Assembly: GCF_963678975.1 (NCBI RefSeq) | Contig: NC_089279.1 | Coordinates: 34,849,297 to 34,913,296 of the forward strand | Length of the DNA stretch: 64,000 nucleotides | Origin: Dysidea avara | Lineage: Eukaryota > Porifera > Demospongiae > Dictyoceratida > Dysideidae | Reading direction: 5' to 3' | Shown: positions 37,546-47,984 of the stretch, one piece after another | How the letters are laid out: each line of letters opens with the position of its first letter | How positions within the stretch are numbered: the first letter of the stretch is position 1 | Notes under the pieces: model-generated | Databases searched by the model: none | What the model was told of the DNA's origin: nothing | What the model saw: the letters and a program-made list of their open reading frames with translations, nothing else | Program-made: the position numbers and the translations under genes

Positions 37546-38112
37546 CTAACGCAACAACCCCCTCTCATACCAACACTCCTGTATCATTCACTCAAAATAC
37601 ACCACAGGATTTCTGTCTTGTACATAATCCTCCCTTAGTTTGTAATGATCCTTGATGAATCACCACCTAATTGACATCATAATAGTACAAGTAAAATAAA
37701 TAGTGCAATAACATTGATGAAAATAATGTATTGAAAATTGAACATGTGAAAGTAACCTAGCTCAAAAGAAAAGATTTTCTATGTGAGCATTTGCATATAA
37801 AGTAGGGCGATTACTCTCACTGACCTATCCCTTTTCCTTAAGTTCCACCCTTTCTCAAATTGTGAACAATGTGCTGTTACACATATAACTGGTCCTAATT
37901 CACACACAAACACCTAAACTGGTTTACCTTGTGTGAGCATGCAAAGAATGCATCTCAACTCTGGGAGTGACAGACAGCTCTATGCACCATTGCCTCACAT
38001 AAGACTTACATTGTGAGTGGACCACACTTTTTGAACAGTCTACCTGATCAGTGGCAGCTTCACTCACTCACCATCTATAGTGATAGCATACAACTACTGT
38101 AAACATCTTCAA

Positions 38113-38367
38113 TATGTGACCTGGCCTACGAAAATAGGGCATGTGGGAACAAACTACACCCCACTACATACCATCTCATATCTCAGTACTGGGATAGACT
38201 ATTTTTGTTCTGTAATATGTATTTTAAAGCCAACGAAATGTTTGATAAGTGCTGAGAATTTCATGGCAAAACAATAATGGAATACAAAGTTATGATGCAT
38301 CAAAATTTGAAAAAGTAGGCAATTTTTATGTGCCAACATGCCCTATTTTCGCAGGCCCAGTCACATA
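38113..38367. mobile_element. TATGTGACC MITE
   Basis: TIRs of about 33 bp (TATGTGACCTGGCCTACGAA, AATAGGGCATGT) with complementary right end. Same family as 32951 and 43650. Confidence 0.88.
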
Positions 38368-38667
38368 TATGGTTAGTTCTTAAGTAACTATATACATGCA
38401 GTAGTCTCTATGCCTTTAACTTTGCTAGCCACAAGCCTCATGAATAATGCATTTGTTCTTGCCTGTAACAAGCTGTGCCTTTAACTAAACAGTTCTAGCA
38501 ATAACAGAGCAATCACAGCCTTGCCAAGTGATTTGTATAACTGAAGTTATTAAGGGCTCAGGTGTACATAAACCATGAAATACAACAACGTGATCATGGC
38601 AAACAAATTCAGTGAATAACTCAGACTAGGTGATTGGTGGTGCCTGGAAGTTAGTATATTATATAGT

Positions 38668-38776
38668 TATACAACGGCCACAAGTGCTCTGCCTGATATA
38701 AACGCACGAGCCTGAGGGCCGTCAGGCCCGAAGGCAAGTGCGTTTATACAGGCAGAGCATGAGTGCACGTTGTTAT
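38668..38776. mobile_element. GC-centred foldback
   Basis: Arms (ACAACGGCCACAAGTGCTCT, GCCTGATATAAACGCACG) are inverted around GAGGGCCGTCAGGCCCGAAG. It resembles the GGCTTCGCC centres in the 54-kb palindrome in design. Confidence 0.8.
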
Positions 38777-39681
38777 GAACCACTCACCTAATAGGTGGGG
38801 AGAGTCTCACAAGACAGCTGTAGCACTTATAAAGGCCAGGTTTCTAACATCGATTGTGGGTAACCAAGCCAGACGTTGCGATGACGTTCCCCCTGCAGTA
38901 CTGCAGCCACCTGAGATATTGAAAGCTAGTACGCTATGGGTTATATCACTAACCTGCATTCGCTGTTTGACTCTCATCATGTAGTGCTCAGCATGCCAGT
39001 GTGCCATATAGACTAAGCACCAGACTGATCACCAGTGATTCTCTCGAGTGAAAAAAAACAGCTAAATAGACGGTTTAAGTAAACAAAACCTAACTACTAA
39101 ACGATACTAGTCTAATTCTTACTATTCAAATTGACACTAGCCTAGAGGGCTATGTGTGTAATAGTGCACACTTGCCACATTCCAAACAGAACACACTAAA
39201 AAAATCCCCAGCACTTTTTAGTAGTAAACAACCCAAAATACATGACAGTTTTGTAAGGCTTTCATGATGCCAGCACAGCAACAACAATCAACAACACTTT
39301 ACAAATTGAACACTTCACAAATTTATACTTACCGGTATTGTAAGTATTACTAACTAAATTTACTGTAAGAATTAACAGTTTACTGTAAGAATTAACATAT
39401 AGTGGCAGACCATTTATCGAAGAAAAAGACACATGTTCTTCTCTATCAACTATATGCACTTTCAAGCAAATATTTAAAATCAAACATGATGACAATTTAG
39501 TGGTTGAAGTCCAGCAAATTTTCCTTCCCACATAAACAGTATAATATACGTAGATGATAAGATCTGGTAAGAGTTTAAGTAAAGTGCCACCTGTAATCCC
39601 ATGATACCATGCAGTGCTAAAACCAAATGAACTGTTCAGCTTCCTGTTGGGGATATTAATTATATGGTTTCTGCCCCTATA

Positions 39682-39992
39682 CAGGTGCGTACGCAGGAAT
39701 TTTGAAAAGGGGTTTCCACTACAGCCAAGTGACTGTTATATTAGAGTAGTTTATATTGCCTGACTGCTTTAATAGAGTATCTCGATTTTTTCACCAAAAT
39801 CATAAGCTATAAGTGTTGCTATTGTGTGAGAAACTATTATTTAACTAAGATAAAAGTTTGCAATGTGTCCTGTTCCATGATAGATTCCAGATTCTGGAAA
39901 CCTGAAGCTTCAATTTCTTAATGTTTTAAGTAGTGTGTAAAATCCAAAGGGGTTTCCTGAAACCCCTGGAAACCCCCCTAGGTACGCCCCTG
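39682..39992. mobile_element. hAT-like MITE
   Basis: CAGGTGCGTACGCAGGAATT at the left and AGGTACGCCCCTG at the right, with GGGGTTTCC/GGAAACCCC subterminal repeats. Two inverse copies of the ACTCTAATAGARCAGTCA motif lie inside. Confidence 0.75.
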
Positions 39993-40042
39993 CTATATAA
40001 GATATTGTGTGGAAAGTTCACATTATTTTTTGTCTTCCCAAG

Positions 40043-41254
40043 ATGTACACGACGATGTTCGTACACTCTGAGGCTAGTAAAACTTTCAGTATTTTAATAA
40101 GTAAAAATGAGGTGAGCTAAAGATGTTATAAGTAGTCAGTGATGGTGTCACTGTTTGTTTAATAGCTAATGGAATTAAATGTGTTTGAACTAAAACAGAA
40201 ATTGGTTGTTTAGGCCACTTTTTGCCAGAAACAATTGCTCAAATGGCTACTGCTTGTGAAGTGCCAAAGAAAACCATAAGATCCTTGTTTGAGCAGGCAG
40301 CTCGCATTGCTGTGTCCTGTTCTTACAGAATTTTTAATTCTAGAGCCTCCCCGGGCTGGGATCTTTTAGACCACCTTAGGTAAACTTTAAGTATTACATA
40401 TATGTAGATATAGTTTTTTTTGTTTTGTTTTTTTGTGTATTGTAATTTAATTTACCTTTAGTTAATGTAAGTCTTGCCAGGGCTCCTGTACTGATCCATC
40501 AGCACATGGTACCCCTGTGTCTAGGCCCCTGTATGCTTGTAATGTATATTTTGTCTTAATCATTAAGACGTTTATTTTCTTTCTCTCAAAACTACAACAA
40601 AGAATTGGAATTCCATCAGACAAGCAGACAGTATCATTTGCTGGCAAACCATTAATAGATGATGATGAAAAAGTGGAAAATCTTATCACAACAAGCAATT
40701 GGTACACAATCGACGTGAATCACATGCTGAAAGGTGGAGGAAAGTGTAGATTTTGTCTTGATGATACAACAACATTTTCAGCACCCTGCAAGTGTCAATT
40801 CTGCTCCAACTGTTTTTTCTACTATTGTGACCATATAGCCAGTAAGGGGAACACCACTATAACATGTCCTAGATGTGCAGAGGAGTGGGATTTGAATGCT
40901 ATTCAAAACACTTCCATCATCAGTGACACTCAGTTTAGACAGCTATCAGAGAAACTGTCACAAAACCATATCAAGTCACATGTGGCTGATCAGGAGTGTG
41001 ATTACACACAGCTGCTTGATTTGCTGTCTAAAGCAAAGAAGACAACGATTGATGGGATACCCAATTGTCCCTCAATAAGATTGTGCCCATCTTGTGGTAC
41101 AGGAATACAACATCATGAGGGCAGTTGTAAACGCATGATGTGCCAAACATGTCATAAACAATCCTGCTTTGTCTGTCTAACTGATTGGAGGTACCATACT
41201 AATTGCACATGCACACCTGCTCCAATACAGACTTCTGTTCCTCGTAGAAAATAA
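40043..41254 (+). CDS. Ubl-RING1-RING2 protein, putative E3 ligase (intact)
   Basis: Exon 1 is 40043-40111 (MYTTMFVHSEASKTFSI...), exon 2 is 40568-41254; phase 0, GTGAGC donor. The 251-residue product has a Ubl (about 1-78), RING1 (C83-C126: CRFC, CKCQFCSNC, CPRC) and RING2 (C196-C226: LCPSCGTGIQHHEGSCKRMM, CQTCHKQSCFVC). Cys210 in GSCKRMM occupies the RBR catalytic position, although the usual His two residues later is Arg. The region between the RINGs (about 127-190) has no IBR cysteine set, unlike the relative at 33346. The expected role is ubiquitin transfer through a thioester on Cys210; that is inference. It is the only family member here with an unbroken frame through both RINGs. Confidence 0.82.
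40189..40383 (+). other. Open frame inside the intron of the 40043 gene
   Basis: 64 codons ending ...SRASPGWDLLDHLR. The composition is protein-like (PETIAQMATACEVPKKTIRS), with a possible helical bundle or HTH look, but no family is recognised. It could be an exon captured from another gene. Confidence 0.25.
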
Positions 41255-42503
41255 AAGACTTGATTTATCATTTATACAGTTTGCAAGAATGTTATCTCCA
41301 CACTATACACAACACTGTTTCTCATATCCTGTTTGCGTATGTATAATAAATTTTTTTAAGGATGCAGTCAAGCGGATAATAGGCTGTATTATTAGAAACC
41401 TTACAACTGTTATTATGTTGATAATAACTTGTAAATGTGTATGCATAGATTAGGCACGCCAATACCTGGCACTGCTGTGAATTGTTGCTGGGGGGATTTT
41501 CACATGTAGAGAATACATTGTAACAACACCTCCATACAAGTTCTTGTAGAATACTCTCACAGAACACTGTACTGAACATGCCAATTTTAAAGACCAAATT
41601 GGTTATACAACTCATACATTTGAGTGTGTGTTCAACCACTGTACCTGTTGAGCAAGTTTTTCTAGAACTGCTCATCATAATACACCAAAATTTTGAATAC
41701 TGGTAACAGATGGCTTAATTATTGTCCAGCAAATTATCATATTGTAAGTAAGTGATGTAGCAGTAGAGCTGCAGTTTTTTTACAAAATTTATGCAAGATT
41801 TGTGTATGCTCTATAGTGGCTCTTATGGTACTGGTTATCATATAGAGATATAAGACTTCTAGTTTGTACTTAATTTATTCAAACAAAATTTTTGAATCAC
41901 CTTGTACATGCATGTTAGTACAGGAGCAGTGCCTCTTTGTTATTACGTAGCTCTCATAGCCTTCCCCTGAAAGAGTCATACAGCTTTAAAATATACAATG
42001 TGGGTGACCACTTGATCGTCACAGTAATGGACCAAATTTTGATGATAGGACAATCTTCGAAAGATTAGATAAGAAGTGCTCCGATAACACATGTGTGTGT
42101 GCGTCGTCTACAAAAGGATAATTGGAAGTGAGCTTTTGCAACTTAACCAAATGAGAATACATTCTGTACAATATGCTTCGACTGTTGGCATAAATAAAGT
42201 GGACAGCTAATGTACAACACACCACCTGACTGTAAACATAGCAAAAGTTGAGCAACCCAAAACCACATAATTTTTATAGTAATTCTTCATCCTGTAAAAT
42301 AAGAATTTGTCATCTAAGAGGAGTTCATAAGTGCCGTGCAATGCTCCACAAGATGTGAGCTCCTAGCAATGAAGTATGTACATAAATTCATTTCGCTAGT
42401 AGTCTTACTACATATATATGTAATAGATTAAGAAGTTCTTCTTACGTGGTGTGTTTGTACTACAGACTAGCTCGCTTGGTACAAACACTGCAAAAAAATC
42501 TGT
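41255..42503. other. Intergenic, no gene recognised
   Basis: ORFs at 41322-41678 and 42019-42255 (minus) lack domain features and coding context. Confidence 0.4.
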
Positions 42504-43037
42504 TCACAAACTCATTTTTATGCAGACATTACTGAAATCATCCAAAGGTGTTGAAGTACAGCTAATCAATTGATATACAGTATTCACTTTAAGACCATCA
42601 CAAACAACCTTACTTAACAACTTATCACTTTGCAAAAATGCTTTAAAAATGAAACCAAGCATGAAAACTACCTTGTAGTAAACACTTCTTAGAAATTGCT
42701 TTTCTAAGGAAGCTAACGTTCCTAGAAGACAAGTATTACTCCTAAGAAACATCACACATATGATGACAGGTAATATGGCTTCCTTACTCCTACAAACACG
42801 GCTATGCACACACCTAACCAAAAATGGCAAGATATCTAAGCTTAAGCTAACGACATATGAATTCATATATACTCCCAGTTGATGTTGTAAAACACAAAGA
42901 ATGATTATTGTGGCCAGGATCCTGTAACCTCCTTGTGGCTTATATAAGTTCCTGGTGGCAGATGGCACAGAACTAACAGAATAGCCAACAAAATTAATGT
43001 TGTTTACAGATATAAAAGTCGCACCTTTAAATTTCAT
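42504..43037 (-). CDS. Hypothetical 177-residue protein
   Basis: An unbroken frame of 178 codons starting MKFKGATFISVNNINFVGYS, unusually long for this AT-rich DNA. It is helix- and Leu/Val-rich (SLDILPFLVRCVH, ILPVIICVMFL, VFMLGFIFKAFLQSDKLL), compatible with an alpha-solenoid or membrane-associated fold. No family recognised, no promoter or neighbour clue. Could be an exon of a larger gene or chance. Confidence 0.3.
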   Translation of the reverse strand: MKFKGATFISVNNINFVGYSVSSVPSATRNLYKPQGGYRILATIIILCVLQHQLGVYMNSYVVSLSLDILPFLVRCVHSRVCRSKEAILPVIICVMFLRSNTCLLGTLASLEKQFLRSVYYKVVFMLGFIFKAFLQSDKLLSKVVCDGLKVNTVYQLISCTSTPLDDFSNVCIKMSL

Positions 43038-43649
43038 TGTTCACGCAGATCCACAGAGGACAGTGGGTTTGAAAAAACCTGCAACATGTATTGTTATAAC
43101 AAACTGAAAGATTAAAATACTCTATTATTGCACAATACATGTCTGAAATTCACAAGAAACAAATAATGACCTTAAATTCTCATTATTAATTTCAACAAGT
43201 TTATAAACACATGCAATGTAGTTACAGACACAAACTAGTTCTCACAAACTAAGAAAATGAAGCTATGTTTCACAAAACAATTTGCACGCATACAACATAC
43301 TATAGCATCAAGTTGGCTGACTACTGGCTACACCTTTGCTGGCAAGGCTTGCAAGCTAATTTGTTCAAGCACACTAAGTGCAGATCATTCAATCGGTTCA
43401 AGTCACAAACAACCTTTACCCATCTGAATGTGTTATCACATAACCATATACATGCAGAGCTTTGATTGGACACTGTACCTTCAACAACATGCTAGCTACA
43501 TATGTATATAGTTGGTACAGTACGTCTGTAACAAATACAACACAAAACAGGTTAATTATTACTATTACAAGTTTACATAAAAGTCTCTTCAGCTTAATTG
43601 CCGCTGGGAATACTGGTCTGTACTGGAGCTGCATGGATTGCATCTGACA

Positions 43650-43892
43650 TATGTGACCAGATTTGCGAAAAGGGGTCTTCCGCACACATCCAAATCTATG
43701 ATCTTGGAAGACCATAACTAGGTGCTCAAGATACCTATTAGCCTGACAATTTGTCCATCAATTAAGCTATGTTGGTGCTCACTACTGACCAAATTTCAGG
43801 TGAGTATCCTTTTCCAATGTGAAGTTATGAGTCATCAAAGTTGGTACATTGTATGTGTGTGGAAGACCCCTTTTCGCAAATCCAGTCACATA
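43650..43892. mobile_element. TATGTGACC MITE inside RING2 relic
   Basis: TIRs of about 36 bp (TATGTGACCAGATTTGCGAA, AAGGGGTCTTCC) flanked by TA. It directly adjoins the RING2 relic at its DWKS end. Confidence 0.9.
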
Positions 43893-43894
43893 TT

Positions 43895-44037
43895 GGTGAG
43901 TGGATTTCCAGTCTACCAGGCAAATAAAACAAAATTGTTTAGCACAGATTTCACATTCCATGTGCTTGCACCTTGATTCATGTTCAATCAACATATCACA
44001 CTTTATGCACAACTACCTCAGAGAGGGACAACCTTGA
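43895..44037 (-). pseudogene. RING2 relic on the opposite strand
   Basis: The minus strand reads GCPSLR, a TAG, then LCIKCDMLIEHESRCKHMEC and CEICAKQFCFICLVDWKS, a clear match to the RING2 of the 33346 gene. The Cys at the catalytic position is kept. Cut off by the MITE. Confidence 0.78.
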
Positions 44038-44052
44038 TAAAGTCTATTGTTT

Positions 44053-44161
44053 GTGGGTGCTGATTGGTGAAGCCATTCACTACTGAGCAACATACTTTGT
44101 AATACAATCGTCATAGCGCCCTAAAGTGTAAGAAGAAAATAGTTTCACCAATCAGCACCCA
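44053..44161. mobile_element. Short palindromic MITE
   Basis: GTGGGTGCTGATTGGTGAA and its complement bound about 110 bases. Confidence 0.75.
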
Positions 44162-46721
44162 CTGTAGAGCTGGTGGAATGCTAAACAGAAATTCTATTGG
44201 AAGTGCACCAGACCACTTTTTCCCCATCCACACACAAAAGAAAAAAATTGGTCTGATCTATGCGAGACTAAATGAGAGCTACTTTTAAGCGCTAATTAGT
44301 ATGATGTCACTGTTAACAGGAAGTTTGCACTTACATAGGGATAATCTGTAGCATTGGTTTATAATAGTAGAGCTGCACTATAGTTAATGATGGGATGAGC
44401 CACTCACATTTTCTGAGAATGGGAGGATGTTCTGAGAGTGGAGGATGGTATAAGTATAATGTAGCACCCTATGAAGTGTTCACACTATAGACATACCAAA
44501 TTCACATTTTCAAGTGTGGTTTTAAACTGTTCAACCAGCAACATGAAAAAAAATGTAGATCTCTAAAATTCTGTTTCTGCATCTACTTATTTATCATATC
44601 ATTCTATCACAAGCCAGAAAGCCTAAGACAAAAAATATCCCCAGACAATCGTCACAATACAAAGACCAACATACACAGGCTGATAGTAAGATTACTGGAA
44701 ATAGAATACTGCTATTACTGACACTACAGTAAACTATGGAAAGCTAACCTTACATAAAATTATCCCACCAGGGACCGGTGAGAAGGCTAAGCTACTGTAA
44801 TTCAGCCTGAAAACATAGGGACTCAGAAATCTTTGCATCTAATGCAAAAAAAAAAGAAATTTAAATCTACCTTATACAGGATTATATGTACTCTAACAAT
44901 ATCATTCAAGGTTATTTTGTTGTCAAGAACCAGTCTGAGTGACTCGACCATAGGGTGATACAGTAAGTTTGTTATCGTTGGATAACTAACTTAGCACAAA
45001 GTAGCAGAGCCACTCTGTCTAGCTATATGATTGTATGGTAGCAATCACCCAGTATGGAACTTCAACACTCCCATGCACTGGGACATAAGATCCAGAAAGT
45101 GATCAAGTATTTTAAAGGTATAACAGGCACTGTGAAAAAAGAGGGATATAAGATGGTATTTCCAGTGGCTTATTGAATACAAAAAAGCTTGGTATAACCT
45201 GTATTATACTAACAATCTCTTGTAAGACTTCAGTTAATGTGTTAAATAAACTGAAACCATATATGCAATAGTATAGTATGGATTATACTAAAGTATAAGA
45301 TGAGTATAATACAGGATTTATATTAAGGCTTATTTGTATTCAATAAGCCACTGGAAATACCATCTTATATCCCACTTTTTGCACAGTGAGGTTCTGATCA
45401 AGAAACCAACCTAATAGAACAGTCACTTATATATCTCTGTAAGTAAATAGCTACTTAATTTCTCCATAGCAATACAGTAAAAATAGTCTAAATCATCCTG
45501 GAGGCATGGCATCCATGTCTGTTCTGTTCTATGCTTTGAACTTTCACATTGACACAGATGGCACATTTAGGGATCATCAAGTTGGCAGCTGACCTTATTA
45601 AGTAACTGTTATATCATTTATGTCGGCTGTCTTAAGTGTTCATGATATGAAACCAGCCAGCATGGACTGAGAGAAAGCTACTTTTGTTTGACTCACATTA
45701 CCATACGCAGCTTTGGTTGGGCAAATGTATTTTCCCAGAGTGCTTAGTATGAAGCTATCATTTATATGTGACCTTTGTGATAGTCTTTCCATAAGATCTG
45801 TGACCATGATATCAAAGTCTTAACACCAGCTGAATTTCCCTCTTTATCTGTGCCTTAACTATGCAACTGTGTCAAATAAATCAATGGCAGGTTTCAAATT
45901 TTTGTTGATTGCTGCATGAATTTAGTAAGGCCACTATTTGGTGATTTCTGTTTCTCATCAGCACCTGCTTTTTTCACCCCCACATGTATTTCTCCATTAT
46001 TAAAGATGTAGGCATTGTTTTGTCAATAGCAAAATATCAAACATGTGCAAAGTCAGTTTTCAAGATTACCATGCTTGTGCAGAAATAACTCATGCAAGAA
46101 AGCTGACTAGCTCTATACGTGTGTCAAACAGATAATTATCTTGAGTGTCACAGTATATGTCAGTGGAGCTGACTGTACACCAGAAATGGACACCAATAAT
46201 CTTGTAAATATTGGACACAGCCTAGCCGTTATGGAAACTAGTAGGATAATGGCAATGACCTGCCCACCTGCACTCTGCTTTCAAAATTTTCTGATGAAAT
46301 CACCAAATAGTAGCCGTACCTGACCATTGACATGCTTAAAACACATCACCGATCTCACAGCAGTCACCACACTAGTATTTTGTGCAATGAAGCTTATAAG
46401 CAAGGTTCCTCAATTACATGCATGAATGATAAAATTTCTTTTAGCATGTCTAGCTAGCACACAATATCTACTGAAGCAGTGTAGCATAGCCGACAGAACC
46501 TCTCCACTGAAGGTGCCATAGACCTCTGTATTGATTTGAGATTAGTTTCAATTATGTAGATACTTGGCATAACAGTTGATAGCTGCATACAATGAAATCC
46601 ATGCAAAAATCTACGACATTTTCTTAAAACAGTGCATGCAACATATATACAGTTTTAGTATGAAACTTAGATAACTGACAGTTTACCCATTACAAGTGAT
46701 ATTATGCCATAGAGGATATCA
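44162..46721. other. Intergenic with one MITE
   Basis: No gene recognised. An open stretch at 46141-46323 (VYVSGADCTPEMDTNNLVNI) may be an exon but has no recognised family. Confidence 0.4.
45128..45388. mobile_element. 261-bp MITE with 55-bp TIRs
   Basis: CACTGTGAAAAAAGAGGGAT and GGTATTTCCAGTGGCTTATT segments are repeated in inverted orientation at both ends; CACTGTG is the terminal motif. Confidence 0.88.
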
Positions 46722-46862
46722 TTATTGGTAGTTTATCTTATGGCTAGTAGCATGTATTGGAGTCATCCAGTGGAACACTGTCACACATCCTAGTCCTCCT
46801 AGTAGAAACACTGCCATGGCAATCAGCAGAGTCAGGCGACCAAAGTAAATTGTGTCAATCTC
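46722..46862 (-). CDS. C-terminal exon with a transmembrane segment
   Basis: A 47-codon exon after acceptor TTACAG in phase 0: EIDTIYFGR, then a hydrophobic helix (LTLLIAMAVFLLGGLGCVTV), then FHWMTPIHATSHKINYQ and TAA. Upstream exons are not identified with certainty. Other exon-like segments on the same strand at 47985-50107 may or may not belong to it. No family recognised. Confidence 0.5.
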   Translation of the reverse strand, partial: EIDTIYFGRLTLLIAMAVFLLGGLGCVTVFHWMTPIHATSHKINYQ

Positions 46863-47984
46863 CTGTAATAACACATGATAACACACAATAGGACTGATAT
46901 GGGTATTACTGTTTTACTGCATGTTAGAGAAGCACAAACAGTTTAGCTAGAATAAACTTGACATCATCAGCACCATGATATTGAGGAACCAATATACAGG
47001 TGTCCATGAAGTTACAGTGAGCCTTTCTTATCCAAACACCAATAGAGTCTCAAGTAATGGTAAAAGTGTTTAGATAAGTGAAGTGCTTTGAACCCATACA
47101 TTTATATACAAAGCTCTGTAGAAATACTCTAATAGAACATACACCTGTACTTAAAATACTCTAATAGAACAGTCATCTCCTATACAGTCGAAACGCAACC
47201 GTCAAAAAATACACTTTATTACGCGTATTTAGTTGTTTTCCCGCGAAGAAACAAGCGATTCTTCCGGTAGAACACCGTCTGACTACAAGCGCTTGTAGCT
47301 GCCAGATGCAACGTTCGTTCCTGTTTGCACTGGGGGTCACGCAACAACAAGTCACTGGTCTCTCCCACAGCAACCAAATTCGACAGGTGCAGTAAGTTAG
47401 CAACGAGCTACAAAGCACTGAACAAAGTTGGTGAGTAATGACAAGGTGGTTTTGAGGTGTGGGTACAATTTGTTTCAAGCCATATTAGTGTTGCTAATTG
47501 ATTTGCACAACTAGACAAAAGCCCAAACTTGATAATTATGCTGTAAAAAGTTGTGCACTTTGGCTGCTGTTTACACATACAGTAAGATGACAAATAGCAT
47601 TTTTACACACTTTTTAAAATCAACAATTTCTAAAACAGTTATCTGGTGGAGACTTCTTGTGCCAGAATACTGCTGCCACTACTCCGAGTTGACCACAGAG
47701 ATGAAAGTTTGTACCATCAAATTCAGCAATAACTTGAAACTGCTTGGGGTACAGCCATCTTCAAGGACTCCATTCTTACTGTGTCCAGGGTAAATCCCAC
47801 ATAATACTGCTCCTGTGGTGGAGATACACAGAGGCCTGGTCATCCATTACAGTCCAAATCCTGTAATAGTTTCAAAGTACATCAAAGATACAACTGGATG
47901 TACTAGCCGTTAGAATGTAGTATTACTAAATGCGAGGTAAATTGATCAAAAAAAAAAAAATCACACTAACACCGACCAACTTAC

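Larger units (their letters stand above)
36591..40042. other. Intergenic with MITEs and a TM-exon relic
   Basis: No intact gene recognised. Contains elements at 38113, 38668 and 39682 and a decayed paralogue of the 46722-46862 exon at 37440-37545. Confidence 0.45.

Noticed and set aside
40189-40383. Death domain in the ligase intron ORF
   Set aside because: Only the final Trp-Asp-Leu-Leu pattern is suggestive; the rest does not fit.
46141-46323. Possible exon VYVSGADCTPEMDTNNLVNI
   Set aside because: Open frame but no recognised family, no clear donor; kept only as a note in the intergenic entry.
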